From: Streptomyces sp. NBC_00376
Lineage (GTDB): Bacteria > Actinomycetota > Actinomycetes > Streptomycetales > Streptomycetaceae
Direction: 5' to 3'
DNA length: 64,000 nucleotides
Assembly (NCBI RefSeq): GCF_036077095.1
Contig: NZ_CP107960.1
Location: 1,798,001 to 1,862,000, forward strand
Shown: positions 8,616 to 17,755 of the stretch, in pieces
Position numbering within the stretch: position 1 is the first letter of the stretch
Layout: the number at the start of each line of letters is the position of its first letter
The notes under the pieces: generated by a model
Databases searched by the model: none
Seen by the model: the letters and a program-made list of their open reading frames with translations, nothing else
Told to the model about the DNA's origin: nothing
Position numbers and translations under genes: made by a program

Positions 8616-9373
8616 GAGCCGTCGTGGCTGTGGTTGTGACTGTGGGGTGCCATCGGGCCCGGGTCGGTGGGGACGTGGGTGCCTGATCGGTGGCGTACGA
8701 GCAAATCCCTTACCCAGTCGGCGAGTTCGGCCACGGACACCGGGTCGTGCTTGGAGAGCGCGAGGACCGGCAGACCGTCGCGGGCGTGCGACGCGTCGGA
8801 GACCATCGCGGCCACGTCGACCTCCACATGGGGCGCGAGGTCGGTCTTGTTGATGATCAGGAGGTCGGCGCCGGTGATGCCGGGGCCACCCTTGCGGGCG
8901 ACGTCGCCGCCGCCCGCGACATCGATGCAGAACAGCTGGGCGTCGGCGAGGGCCGGGCTGAAGGTGGCGGTCAGGTTGTCGCCGCCGCTCTCGACGAGTA
9001 CCAGGTCGAGCGGCCCGTACGCCTCCTCCAGGTCCTCGACGGCGTCGAGGTTGGCGCTGACGTCGTCCCGGATCGCGGTGTGCGGGCAGGCGCCCGTCTC
9101 GACGGCCCGGATGCGTTCGGTGGGCAGCACCCCGGCCGACCGGAGGAAGCGGGCGTCCTCGTCGGTGTAGATGTCGTTGGTGACGACGGCCATGGCGAGT
9201 TCACCGGCCAGCTCGCGGCAGAGGGTGGCGAGGATCGAGCTCTTGCCGGTGCCGACCGGGCCCGCGACGCCGAGGCGCAGGGCGCGCGGCCGGTGTGTGT
9301 GCTCCTGGGTGTGCCCGTCGGGCGTTGCGTCGAGGTGCAGGTCAAGGTGCTGGTCAGGGTGCTGGTCAGGCAA
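8612..9373 (-). CDS. ureG: Urease accessory GTPase UreG with His-rich ends
   Basis: A 253-residue SIMIBI-class GTPase with P-loop GPVGTGKS at 38-45, ESGGDN and NKTDLAPHV for nucleotide and metal handling, and the CPHTAIRDD nickel-site motif. It hydrolyses GTP during nickel delivery to the urease active site. The first 27 residues contain six histidines ([10 protein letters not shown]...HTQEHTH) and the last 13 contain four ([11 protein letters not shown]). No ureE lies in the cluster, so these tails may store or carry nickel. It overlaps both neighbours by a few bases. Confidence 0.93.
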   Translation of the reverse strand: MPDQHPDQHLDLHLDATPDGHTQEHTHRPRALRLGVAGPVGTGKSSILATLCRELAGELAMAVVTNDIYTDEDARFLRSAGVLPTERIRAVETGACPHTAIRDDVSANLDAVEDLEEAYGPLDLVLVESGGDNLTATFSPALADAQLFCIDVAGGGDVARKGGPGITGADLLIINKTDLAPHVEVDVAAMVSDASHARDGLPVLALSKHDPVSVAELADWVRDLLVRHRSGTHVPTDPGPMAPHSHNHSHDGS

Positions 9374-10031
9374 GGAAGAGTCTCCGTTCTCGTTGTGCGT
9401 GTTCGAGCGCCCACTGTTCGGTGAGCGGGGGCGTACGGGCGGGCAGTCCGGCCGGGGTCCGTACCGCGAGGGCCTCGGCCACCGCGGCCGCCGCGTGCGG
9501 CTCGGCGTCGAGGATCCAGGCGACCGAGTCCAGCGGGTCGCCGGGCAGCAGCTTGAGCGCCGCCGAGGTGATGGTCTGGAGTTCGTCGTAGACGACGCCC
9601 CGCGCCAGCTCCTGTGGCGACACCTCCATGACGGCCCCGAGTGCGCCGAGGGCCACCGGCCGCAGCGGGCGGGGGCGGATCCCGGTCAGGGCGGTGACCG
9701 CCGGGTGGCCGGGGGCCAGCCTGCGCGCCAGGCGCTGCACGCCGCGGCCGAGCGTCGCCGATGCCTCGCGCAGGGGTGCGGCCGGGGTCCGGGCGGTGAG
9801 CGCCTGTTGTACGGGGCCGTAGTCCACCGGGTCCTGCCCGGCGGCCCGCAGGGCGAGTACGGCGGCGGCTGCCTCGGTGACGGCCGCGGTGTGCAGCCGG
9901 GCCCGCAGCAGGGCGGGGATCCGGTCCCGGGTGAGGCCTGCCGCGACGGCCGGTTCGAGTCCCGCGCTGTAGGTGTACGCGCCGACCGGGAGCCGTCCGT
10001 CGCCGAGCAGCAGATGCGCCAGGCCGGCCAT
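9366..10031 (-). CDS. ureF: Urease accessory protein UreF
   Basis: 221 residues, all-helical, beginning [26 protein letters not shown], the diagnostic UreF start; [29 protein letters not shown] is also conserved. It works in the UreDFG complex and gates GTPase activity during metallocentre assembly. The ATG at 10031 overlaps the ureC TGA (ATGA), so I reject the longer frame that would read backward into ureC. It overlaps ureG by 8 bases at the other end. Confidence 0.92.
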   Translation of the reverse strand: MAGLAHLLLGDGRLPVGAYTYSAGLEPAVAAGLTRDRIPALLRARLHTAAVTEAAAAVLALRAAGQDPVDYGPVQQALTARTPAAPLREASATLGRGVQRLARRLAPGHPAVTALTGIRPRPLRPVALGALGAVMEVSPQELARGVVYDELQTITSAALKLLPGDPLDSVAWILDAEPHAAAAVAEALAVRTPAGLPARTPPLTEQWALEHAQRERRLFLA

Positions 10032-11734
10032 CAGAACATGGAGTACCGCTGGGCCAGCGGCAGTTCGGTGGCGGGCGCGGGCTCCACGAGTTCTCCGTCG
10101 ATCCGGATGGCGAAGGTCTCCGGGTCGACGTCGATGTCCGGGAGCGCCGTGTTGTTCGGCAGGTCCGCCTTGGTGAGGTGGCGGGTGGGACGTACGGCGA
10201 CCAACTCCCGTACCAGGCCAAGTCGTTCGGCAAGTCCGTCGGCCAGGGCCGCGGGGGCGACGAAGCTGACCGAGAGGTGCGGGGCGGCTTCGGCGGCGGC
10301 GGTGGGGCGCATGAGGACGGGCTGGGTGGTGGGGATCGCGGCGTTGGCGTCGCCGAGCGGCGCGTACACCACCATGCCGCCCTTGATGACGGCGGCGGGG
10401 CGGATGCCGAAGAAGGCGGGGTCCCACAGCACCAGGTCGGCGAGCTTGCCCGGTTCGACGGAGCCGACGACATGGTCGATGCCGTGGGCGACCGCCGGGC
10501 AGATCGTGTACTTGGCGACGTAGCGGCGGGCGCGTTCGTTGTCGGCGGGCAGTTCGCTGCCGCGGTCCCCGAAGCGCTGCTTCATGGTGTGCGCGACCTG
10601 CCAGGTGCGGCAGATGACCTCACCGATGCGGCCCATGGCCTGGGCGTCCGAGGAGGTGATGGAGAGTGCGCCGATGTCGTGCAGGACGTCCTCGGCGGCG
10701 ATGGTGGTGGCTCGGATGCGGGACTCCGCGAAGGCGAGGTCCTCGGGTACGCGCGGGTTGAGGTGGTGGCAGACCATCAGCATGTCGAGGTGTTCGGCGA
10801 CGGTGTTGACGGTGTGCGGGAGTGTGGGGTTGGTGGACGCCGGGAGGATGTTGGGGTGGGAGGCGACGGTGATGATGTCGGGTGCGTGGCCGCCGCCCGC
10901 GCCCTCGGCGTGGAAGACGTGGATGCCGCGTCCGGCGATGGCGTCGAGGGTGCCTTCGACGTAGCCGGCCTCGTTGAGGCTGTCGGCGTGCAGGGCGACC
11001 TGGAGGCCGTAGGCGTCGGCCGCCTTCAGTGCCGCGTCGATGGCGGCGGGGGTGGCGCCCCAGTCCTCGTGGACCTTGTAGCCGCCCGCGCCGCCGAGTG
11101 CCGCCTCGCGCAGCGCCTCCTCGCCGACGGTGGAGCCCTTGCCGAACAGCATGATGTTGAGCGGGACCCGGTCCAGGGACCGGTGCATCATCGCCAGGTT
11201 CCAGGCGCCCGGGGTGACCGTGGTGGCCTTGGAGCCCTCGGTGGCGCCGGTGCCGCCGCCGATGACGGTGGTGGTGCCGGTGGCGAGGGCCTCGTGCAGG
11301 GTCTCCGGCATGAGGAAGTGGACGTGGGTGTCGATGGCCCCGGCGGTGAGGATGCGGCCTTCGCCGGAGACCACGTCAGTGCCGGGTCCGATGACCAGGT
11401 CGGGGTGGACGCCGTCGCTGATGTCGGGGTTGCCGGAGCGGCCGAGCGCGACGATGCGGCCGGCCCGGACGCCGACGTCGGTCTTGACGATGCCCCAGTG
11501 GTCGAGGACGACGACATTGGTGATGACGAGGTCGAGGGCGCCGTCGGCGCGTGCGGCGGTGGACTGGGCCATGGATTCGCGGATGGACTTGCCGCCGCCG
11601 AACACGGCCTCGTCGCCGCCGAAGCAGCGGTCCTCCTCGACCTCGATCCAGAGGTCGGTGTCGGCGAGGCGGACGCGGTCGCCGGTGGTGGGGCCGTAGA
11701 GCGACGCGTAGGCGTCACGGGTCATTCGTGCCAT
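10031..11734 (-). CDS. ureC: Urease subunit alpha
   Basis: A 567-residue catalytic subunit. The nickel ligands His137 and His139 (THVHF), the lysine to be carbamylated Lys220 and His222 ([10 protein letters not shown]), and the later [20 protein letters not shown] and [20 protein letters not shown] segments are all intact. Urease hydrolyses urea to ammonia and carbamate. I prefer the ATG at 11734, directly after the ureB stop; an ATG at 11746, overlapping ureB, is the alternative. The palindrome ATGTCACAT sits exactly on this junction. Confidence 0.95.
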   Translation of the reverse strand: MARMTRDAYASLYGPTTGDRVRLADTDLWIEVEEDRCFGGDEAVFGGGKSIRESMAQSTAARADGALDLVITNVVVLDHWGIVKTDVGVRAGRIVALGRSGNPDISDGVHPDLVIGPGTDVVSGEGRILTAGAIDTHVHFLMPETLHEALATGTTTVIGGGTGATEGSKATTVTPGAWNLAMMHRSLDRVPLNIMLFGKGSTVGEEALREAALGGAGGYKVHEDWGATPAAIDAALKAADAYGLQVALHADSLNEAGYVEGTLDAIAGRGIHVFHAEGAGGGHAPDIITVASHPNILPASTNPTLPHTVNTVAEHLDMLMVCHHLNPRVPEDLAFAESRIRATTIAAEDVLHDIGALSITSSDAQAMGRIGEVICRTWQVAHTMKQRFGDRGSELPADNERARRYVAKYTICPAVAHGIDHVVGSVEPGKLADLVLWDPAFFGIRPAAVIKGGMVVYAPLGDANAAIPTTQPVLMRPTAAAEAAPHLSVSFVAPAALADGLAERLGLVRELVAVRPTRHLTKADLPNNTALPDIDVDPETFAIRIDGELVEPAPATELPLAQRYSMF

Positions 11735-11741
11735 GTCACAT
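11733..11741. promoter_or_regulatory. ATGTCACAT palindrome at the ureB-ureC junction
   Basis: A perfect 9-bp palindrome with central C, identical to the sites in the collagen/hydroxyproline block. It lies over the ureB stop and ureC start, and the 24-bp repeats begin just upstream. A regulatory role is unproved; it may be one of many genome copies. Confidence 0.3.
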
Positions 11742-12104
11742 GCCATCCGTTCGCGCGGCCCGGGTGCCGTCCGTTCGCGCCGCCTCCGGGTCGCCCGTTC
11801 GCGCGGCCCGGGTGCCCGGTACGACGATGCCGGGCACCTTCCGGCGGCCTCCCAGCTCGACGAGGGTGACCTCGGCGCCGACTCCGGGCTCGAAACGCAG
11901 AGAAGTACCGGAAGGAATATCGAGCCGGAATCCTTCGGTCAGGGACCGGTCGAAAGAAAGCGCCGGATTCGCGTCGGGGAAATGCAGATGCGAGCCGATT
12001 TGAATGGGGCGGTCGCCGTCATTCACCACAGTCACATGCAATTGCGTACGGGTGTCATTGATTTTCAGTTCGCCGGCCCCGGTCCGGATCTCGCCCGGGA
12101 TCAC
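11736..12104 (-). CDS. ureB: Urease subunit beta with repetitive C-terminal tail
   Basis: 122 residues; the core ([20 protein letters not shown] through [10 protein letters not shown]) is a normal UreB of about 95 residues. The last ~25 residues are an extension made of three copies of an eight-residue unit based on RAARTDG, encoded by 24-bp DNA repeats. The start overlaps the ureA stop. Together with ureA and ureC it forms the urease apoenzyme. The tail is not part of the usual subunit, and its length may vary between strains. Confidence 0.92.
   Translation of the reverse strand: MIPGEIRTGAGELKINDTRTQLHVTVVNDGDRPIQIGSHLHFPDANPALSFDRSLTEGFRLDIPSGTSLRFEPGVGAEVTLVELGGRRKVPGIVVPGTRAARTGDPEAARTDGTRAARTDGM
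11747..11818. repeat. Three 24-bp tandem repeats inside ureB
   Basis: Units 11747-11770, 11771-11794 and 11795-11818 each begin CCGTTCGCGC. Units 1 and 3 are nearly identical, and unit 2 differs at several places in the middle. They encode the repetitive UreB tail and remain in frame. Confidence 0.8.
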
Positions 12105-12403
12105 GGGATCGGCGAGGTGATCGTGACGAGCTTGCGCCCGTCCGGGAAGGTCGCCTCGACCTGGACGTCATGCAGCATCTCGGGAACACCTTCCAGCACG
12201 TCAGCGCGGGTGAGGACGCTCCGCCCCTCGGCCATCAGGTCGCTGACACGGGCACCCTCGCGGGCGCGTTCCATGGCCCAGCAGGAGAGCAGCGCGACGG
12301 CCTCGGGGTAGTTGAGCCGAACGCCGCGGTCCCGCCTGTCACGAGCGACCATTCCGGCGACGCTCAGCAGCAATTTCTCCGTGTCGGACGGAGTGAGAAA
12401 CAT
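12101..12403 (-). CDS. ureA: Urease subunit gamma
   Basis: A 100-residue Ure[21 protein letters not shown] at the start, [24 protein letters not shown], and [21 protein letters not shown] at the end, all family hallmarks. First gene of the operon ureABCFGD. The ATG at 12403 is preceded by GGAGGTTTTCCC, a good ribosome binding site, and by a recognisable promoter at 12463-12492. Confidence 0.95.
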   Translation of the reverse strand: MFLTPSDTEKLLLSVAGMVARDRRDRGVRLNYPEAVALLSCWAMERAREGARVSDLMAEGRSVLTRADVLEGVPEMLHDVQVEATFPDGRKLVTITSPIP

Positions 12404-12462
12404 GGGAAAACCTCCGTGGCGGCAGCCCCCGGAATTCCCGGAATCACCTTTGCCACGTTCCT

Positions 12463-12492
12463 CTTATAAGCCTCCCGACCACGCCGTGGCAA
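12463..12492 (-). promoter_or_regulatory. Probable ureA promoter
   Basis: Reading leftward, TTGCCA (12492-12487) is followed 18 bases later by TATAAG (12468-12463), good matches to housekeeping -35/-10 elements. The expected start is near 12456, giving a leader of about 50 bases before ureA. Confidence 0.55.
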
Positions 12493-12506
12493 CTTGCAGC
12501 GCTCCG

Positions 12507-12532
12507 CGATAAGTCCCTTTCTGCCCTTATCG
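12507..12532. promoter_or_regulatory. Inverted repeat upstream of the ureA promoter
   Basis: CGATAAG (12507-12513) and CTTATCG (12526-12532) form a 7-bp dyad with 12 bases between, centred roughly 60 bases upstream of the expected start. That is an activator-like position. It stands in an unusually A/T-rich stretch. The regulator is unknown; it does not resemble the GlnR box I know. Confidence 0.4.
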
Positions 12533-12586
12533 ACCACCATATACGGGCAAAGTAGACAAATTTTATCCATCAAGAAACAGTAAAGT

Positions 12587-12628
12587 GAGGCGGCCGTACA
12601 CCCCCGGCAGGGGGTGTACGGCCGCCTC
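12587..12628. terminator. Strong terminator hairpin after the subtilase gene
   Basis: An exact 19-bp stem (GAGGCGGCCGTACACCCCC, 12587-12605; complement 12610-12628) with loop GGCA lies 20 bases beyond the stop of the leftward subtilase gene. T-rich sequence follows on that strand. Confidence 0.88.
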
Positions 12629-12647
12629 AAGAGCAAAGCTCAGCAGG

Positions 12648-15600
12648 TCACTTCAGACCGAAGGCCCGGATGATCTCCTGGTCGATGCCCAGCCCGTCGG
12701 CCGCCTCGGCGTGCGCCTTGAGCGAGACGAACGAGCCGGCCTTCTTCGGGGTCTTGAACCGGGCGCTCCAGGAGCCGGCCGCGTCCTTGCGGAGCTGCAC
12801 CGCCTCCCAGCTCTCCCCGTCGTCGTAGCTGACCGACAGCGAGGCCCCGGTGGCCTTGACCGCCCCGTCCAGCCACTCCTGCGTACCGGAGGAGAGCCCG
12901 ACCTCGGTCCACTGACCGGCCTTGACGTCACCGGCGAGGTCGGTGTTCACCCGGTAGTCCAGCTGGAGCATCGGGATGTCGGCCTGGAACGGGCCGTTCT
13001 CGTCCATGGCACCCGAGACGAAGTTCCACTCGGTGTGAGTGCGGGTGGACGTCCGCCACACGTCGCCGTCCCGGGCGGAGTCGAGCACGAAGCGGTACGG
13101 CAGCTTCTCCGGCGAGACGTCCCAGGCGAAGCCCGCCCGGCCCGCGACCTTCTTGATCAGCTTGTCGCCCTGGTAGAAGGCCGTGGTGGTGGTGTCGTAC
13201 TCGTCGTCCGGCATGGCGCCCGAGTGGCCCGCGCCGGAGTCCGTCCACGGGGTGAAGTTGAACTGGATGTCGTTGTAGACGGACCGGAACGGACCCCAGT
13301 AGCCGGTGCCCAGACGCGGGCGGGTGACCGGCGCGAACCATTCGGCCGGGTAGGTGCGGCCCGCTGTGTAGTCGAGATCGCCGCTGCGCATCTCCTGCGC
13401 GGTACCGCTCTCGTCGGCGTTGAGGACCGAGTGGTTCTCGTACCAGAAGGAGGCGCCCGGAAGCGGGGTGACCCACTCCTCGCGGGTACCGGGGAACTTC
13501 TCGTACTCCTCGAAGCCGATGCCCGGGCCGTAGTCCGGGATGTCGTAGCGGTAGCCGCCGCCGAGCACGTCCTTGTGGCCGTAGAAGGTGTTCTCCACCT
13601 TCGCCAGCTGACGGGCCGACGGCGCGTACTCCAGCGAGCGGTCCGGGACGACGCCGTCGTGGCGGTCGACCAGGTCGTACACGTAGCGGGCGAACTTCCG
13701 CTGCGTGACCGTCACCTTCGAGCCCTGCCGGGCCACGTCGATCAGCTTCTCGCCCGCGAGGCGCTGGACCGAGGCGACCGGGACGGCGGTCTTGGTTCCG
13801 TAGGGGGCGTACGACTCCATCGCGACGCCGTCGCCGTCGTTGACGACGAAGAGCGCCTCGGCGCCCGCGGCCACCGCGTTGGCGGCCCGGTCCTCGGGAG
13901 CGACCGCGTCGCTGCGGCGGATGACGACCGCCTTGCCCTTGACGTCCAGGCCCTTGTAGTCGGCCGCGGCGCCGTTGCCCGCGAAGACGGCGGTGAGCTT
14001 CTGCGTGCCGCTCTCCGCGACCGGTGCACCGCCCTGCGCGGTCACCGGGACATCACGGCCGCCGGCGGTCAGATCGATCAGCTTCTCGCCCTGCCGCCAG
14101 CGGGTCAGGAACGAGAAGCTGCCCTGGGTGACCTTCTTGGTGGGGCTCGCCCACAGCTCGTCGTACGTCAACGGGATCTGGTACGCGTCGCGCAGGACGG
14201 TGCCGTCCGGTGCGGTACGTGCCATGTCATATCGCAGCTGCCGGGTCTCGGTCTCCTTCGGTGTCCGCGCACTGACCTTGCGGGCCTTGGAGGTGTCGAG
14301 GGTGACCGTGGAGGCCTTGTCCAGGATGATCTCGGGCGCCGCGAGGAAGGCGACGGCCTTGGAGTCCGCGCGGTCACCGGCGACGTCGGCGGCCGCCCAC
14401 GCGGTGTAGTTCCCCGGCGGGAGCCGGAGCGTGTTCTCGCCCGACACCTGGACGACGCCCAGGTTCGGGTCGCCGAGCGCACCGAGGACGACCAGGCCGT
14501 CCATCGGCTTGCCCGCACGGTCGCGGAGCTTCAGCGTCAGGTCGTACAGCTCCTGCTCCTTGTTCAGGGCGAAGCCGGTGTGGGCGACGGTGGTGCCCGC
14601 CGCGTCCTTGGCGACGACCTGGCCGGAGAACTGGGTGTTGCTCGCGACCTTCGACGGGTCCAGCGAGAGCACGGCCTCGGCGGTGGAGCCGGCCGGGACG
14701 GTCAGCTGCTTCGTCGAGAGAGTGTAGGCGTCGGCGTCCGTGTCCGTGGCCAGGTCGAGCGTGACGTCCTTCGCCCCCGTGTTGCGGTAGGTGATGGTCC
14801 GCTCGGCGACCGGGTCGGACGGCGAGTGCGGCCAGTCGTACGAGGCGACCGCGACGGAGCCGGTGGCCTCGATCGTGGTGTCGACCGCCGCCTTCACGTC
14901 GAGCCGGCCGGTGCCTTGCTGGTACGGGGTGTAGTCCGGGAGCTCCTTGGACGAGCTCATCAGCGCGTCCTTGATCCGCTGGCCGGACCAGTCGGGGTGA
15001 CGCTGCTTCAGAATCGCGACCGCGCCCGCGACATGCGGGGTCGCCATCGACGTACCGGACATCGACTGGTACATGCCGTCGATGCCGGGGACCGCCTGCG
15101 AGGCGGCCGCGTTGATGTTCACGCCCGGTGCGGAGAGGTCGGGCTTCAGGCCGTAGGACCTGACCAGCGGGCCCATCGAGGAGAAGGACGCGCGGTTGTC
15201 CTGCTTGTCGACGGCGGCGATGGTGAGCGCCTTCTGAGCCGACCCGGGCGAGCCGATGGTGCCCTCGCCGTAGGAGTTGCCCGCGGCGATCACGAACAGC
15301 GGACCGCCGTCGGCGGAGAGGGCGTCGACCGCCTGCGACATCGGGTCGGAGCCGTCGTCCGGGATGCTGGAGCCGAGGCTCATCGAGACGACGTCGGCGC
15401 CTTCGGCCTTCGCCCACTCCATGGCCTCGATGATGCCGGAGTCGGCACCGGAGCCCTCGTCGCTGAGCACCTTGCCGATGATCAGGTCCGCGCCCGGGGC
15501 GACGCCCTTGTTGACGCCTTCGGAGGCGGCGCCGGAGCCCGCGATCGTGGAGGCGACGTGCGTGCCGTGGCCGTTCCGGTCGACGACCTCCTCGCCCGGT

Positions 15601-16406
15601 ACGAAGCTCTTGGTCTCCAGGATGCGGTCCTTGACGTCCGGGTGCGTGGCGTCGATGCCGGTGTCCAGGACGGCGACCTTGGAACCCTTGCCGTCGTATC
15701 CCTCGGCCCAGGCCTGCGGAGCGTTGACCTGGGGCACGGAGTCCTTGAGCGACGCCTCCGCCCGGCCGTCGAGCCAGAGCTTGGCGATGCCGGCGTCCAG
15801 CGAACGGGCCTCGGGGGCGCCGGTGATGCCGTTCCAGAAGGTGCGGGCGGTGTCCTTGCCGGCCTTCAGCGCGGCGCCGTGGATGCTCTCCAGGGTGCGG
15901 ACCTTCTTGGCGCCACGCGGGGCGGCGGGCAGCGAACGGCTCTTGCCCGCCGGGTAGGTGGCGATCAGCGGGATGCCGCCCGAGCTCCGGTCGTCGTACC
16001 CCATCTTGGCGAGGGCGGTCACATTGAACAGCCGGCGGTCCAGCTTCCCGGCCGCGAGCAGCGAGGAGGCCTCGTCGGGCAGTACGTAGATGTCGTCGCC
16101 GGCCTGCTGGACATGCACCCCGCCGGTCGCGCCGTCGGGGCGGTCCACGGTGACGGTGTCCTGCTTGCCGGCCCCGTCGGTGTAGTGCACGACATCGCCC
16201 GTGAGCAGGGTGATGTCGTACTCCTTGACGGGAGCGGCGGCCTGGTGGTCGGTGGGCCCGGGCCGGCCCGGGGCGGCGGAGGCAAAGCCCGTCGCGGGAA
16301 GCAGTGCGCCGCTCACCAGGGCGACCGAGGTCGCTATGAGCAGGGCCCTGCGTCCCGCACGAGCGGGTCTCGCCCGGCCGGAGGCGGAGGAGGGAGTGAA
16401 TGTCAT
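12648..16406 (-). CDS. Large secreted S8 serine protease (subtilase)
   Basis: A 1252-residue protein with an N-terminal signal peptide (basic residues, hydrophobic core to ATGFASAAPG at about 45). It has a prodomain-like region and a subtilisin domain with the triad Asp in VAVLDTGIDATHPD (~245), His in NGHGTHVAS (~277) and Ser in SGTSMATPHVAG (~450). Fn3-like beta regions and a PA-type inserted segment (~790-890) follow, with further beta domains to the C-terminus. It is exported and should digest extracellular protein. A paralogue of the same size and order lies at 49.6-53.4 kb. A terminator follows it. Confidence 0.9.
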   Translation of the reverse strand: MTFTPSSASGRARPARAGRRALLIATSVALVSGALLPATGFASAAPGRPGPTDHQAAAPVKEYDITLLTGDVVHYTDGAGKQDTVTVDRPDGATGGVHVQQAGDDIYVLPDEASSLLAAGKLDRRLFNVTALAKMGYDDRSSGGIPLIATYPAGKSRSLPAAPRGAKKVRTLESIHGAALKAGKDTARTFWNGITGAPEARSLDAGIAKLWLDGRAEASLKDSVPQVNAPQAWAEGYDGKGSKVAVLDTGIDATHPDVKDRILETKSFVPGEEVVDRNGHGTHVASTIAGSGAASEGVNKGVAPGADLIIGKVLSDEGSGADSGIIEAMEWAKAEGADVVSMSLGSSIPDDGSDPMSQAVDALSADGGPLFVIAAGNSYGEGTIGSPGSAQKALTIAAVDKQDNRASFSSMGPLVRSYGLKPDLSAPGVNINAAASQAVPGIDGMYQSMSGTSMATPHVAGAVAILKQRHPDWSGQRIKDALMSSSKELPDYTPYQQGTGRLDVKAAVDTTIEATGSVAVASYDWPHSPSDPVAERTITYRNTGAKDVTLDLATDTDADAYTLSTKQLTVPAGSTAEAVLSLDPSKVASNTQFSGQVVAKDAAGTTVAHTGFALNKEQELYDLTLKLRDRAGKPMDGLVVLGALGDPNLGVVQVSGENTLRLPPGNYTAWAAADVAGDRADSKAVAFLAAPEIILDKASTVTLDTSKARKVSARTPKETETRQLRYDMARTAPDGTVLRDAYQIPLTYDELWASPTKKVTQGSFSFLTRWRQGEKLIDLTAGGRDVPVTAQGGAPVAESGTQKLTAVFAGNGAAADYKGLDVKGKAVVIRRSDAVAPEDRAANAVAAGAEALFVVNDGDGVAMESYAPYGTKTAVPVASVQRLAGEKLIDVARQGSKVTVTQRKFARYVYDLVDRHDGVVPDRSLEYAPSARQLAKVENTFYGHKDVLGGGYRYDIPDYGPGIGFEEYEKFPGTREEWVTPLPGASFWYENHSVLNADESGTAQEMRSGDLDYTAGRTYPAEWFAPVTRPRLGTGYWGPFRSVYNDIQFNFTPWTDSGAGHSGAMPDDEYDTTTTAFYQGDKLIKKVAGRAGFAWDVSPEKLPYRFVLDSARDGDVWRTSTRTHTEWNFVSGAMDENGPFQADIPMLQLDYRVNTDLAGDVKAGQWTEVGLSSGTQEWLDGAVKATGASLSVSYDDGESWEAVQLRKDAAGSWSARFKTPKKAGSFVSLKAHAEAADGLGIDQEIIRAFGLK

Positions 16407-16510
16407 GCAGATGATCTACCTGCAAAACCGTGGCTACGGTTGAGTTCACACCTGGCGTGAAGCCGCCGTGGCGGCATTCCGCCCGCAGCGGTCACGGCCC
16501 GGGGACCGCT

Positions 16511-17662
16511 TCAGGCCACGGATGTGATCACGGCTGTCGGCGGCTCGCCCGCCTCGCGATGGATCGGGGTGTGCGCGCCCTTGAGCGGTACACCGCTGCC
16601 GCCGCGCCGGTCGGCGACGATCTCCGCGGCGATCGACAGCGCGGTCTCCTCGGGGGTGCGGGCTCCGAGGTCGAGGCCGATCGGCGAGTGCAGCCTGGCC
16701 AGTTCCAGCTCTGTCACACCGACCTCGCGCAGCCGGTCGTTGCGCTCGAGATGGGTGCGGCGCGAGCCCATCGCCCCGACATAGGCGACCGGCAGCTTCA
16801 ACGCCCTTGCCAGCAGCGGGACATCGAACTTGGCGTCATGCGTGAGGACGCACAGGACGGTGCGGGCGTCGACCTCGGTCGCCGCGAGATAGCGGTGCGG
16901 CCAGTCGACGACCAGTTCGTCGGCCTCGGGGAAGCGGGCCTTCGTGGCGAAGACCGGGCGGGCGTCGCACAATGTCACGTGGTACCCGAGGAACTTGCCC
17001 GCCCGGACCAGTGCCGAGGCGAAGTCGATGGCCCCGAAGACGATCATCCGGGGCGGCGGGACGCTCGATTCGACGAGCAGGGTGAGCGGCTGCCCGCAGC
17101 GCGAGCCGTCGGCGCCGATGGTGACGGAGCCGGTGCGGCCCGCGTCCAGCATGGCGCGGGCATCGTCCGCGGCGGTGCGGTCCAGCTCCGGGTGTCCGCC
17201 GAGCGCGCCCTCGTACGAGCCGTCGGGGTGGACCAGCAGGGGGCGGCCGAGGAGCTCCGCCGGCCCGTCGGTGATCCTGGCGAGCGCCGCCGCCGTCCCC
17301 CGTGCGGCGGCGGCGAGCGCGGCGGTGAACACCGCCCGTGCGGGGTCGTCCGCACGGACCGGTGTCACCAGGATCTCGATGACGCCGCCACAGGTCAGTC
17401 CGACCGCGAAGGCGTCCTCGTCGCTGTAGCCGAACCGCTCACGCACGGCGGCGCCGTCGTCCAGCGCCTGCTCGCACAGTTCGTAGACGGCGCCCTCCAC
17501 ACACCCGCCGGAGACCGAACCGATCACCGTGCCGTCGCGGTCGACGGCGAGCGCGGCTCCGGGCTGCCGGGGCGCGCTGCCGCCGACCGCCACGACGGTG
17601 GCCACGGCGAATTCGCGTCCCTGCCCGACCCACCGGTTGAGCTCTTCGGCGATGTCCAGCAT
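16511..17662 (-). CDS. XdhC-family molybdenum cofactor maturation protein
   Basis: 383 residues. The N-terminal XdhC/CoxI domain (LNRWVGQGREFAVATVVAVGGSAPRQPGAALAV, then GSVSGGCVEGAVYE) and the C-terminal Rossmann-like XdhC_C domain (FGAIDFASALVRAGKFLGYHVTLCDARP, then YVGAMGSRRTHLERNDRLRE) are both present. XdhC binds Mo cofactor, promotes its sulfuration and delivers it to xanthine dehydrogenase. It sits downstream of the purine permease and near the xdh operon, which fits. The Val-Thr-Leu of YHVTLC uses GTG-ACA-TTG, creating a CAATGTCAC copy of the window's recurrent motif. Confidence 0.9.
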   Translation of the reverse strand: MLDIAEELNRWVGQGREFAVATVVAVGGSAPRQPGAALAVDRDGTVIGSVSGGCVEGAVYELCEQALDDGAAVRERFGYSDEDAFAVGLTCGGVIEILVTPVRADDPARAVFTAALAAAARGTAAALARITDGPAELLGRPLLVHPDGSYEGALGGHPELDRTAADDARAMLDAGRTGSVTIGADGSRCGQPLTLLVESSVPPPRMIVFGAIDFASALVRAGKFLGYHVTLCDARPVFATKARFPEADELVVDWPHRYLAATEVDARTVLCVLTHDAKFDVPLLARALKLPVAYVGAMGSRRTHLERNDRLREVGVTELELARLHSPIGLDLGARTPEETALSIAAEIVADRRGGSGVPLKGAHTPIHREAGEPPTAVITSVA

Positions 17663-17755
17663 GGCGGTTCTCTCCTTCTACGGGTGTGCGGAGGGGCGGA
17701 CGGGACGGCGGGGCCGGCCCGGTGCGGACCGGCCCCGCGCGGACCGGCTCCGGTT

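Noticed and set aside
9366..10427. 353-residue version of UreF
   Set aside because: The extra N-terminal part is read from within ureC in another frame; the [22 protein letters not shown] start is the family start.
10178..11869. 563-codon plus-strand frame opposite ureC
   Set aside because: Gly/Val/Asp-rich shadow; ureC on the other strand is unmistakable.
12585..16460. Open frame of 1291 codons on the plus strand opposite the first subtilase
   Set aside because: Composition shadow of a very GC-rich gene: the minus-strand frame has signal peptide, catalytic triad and terminator, while this one has no recognisable domain.
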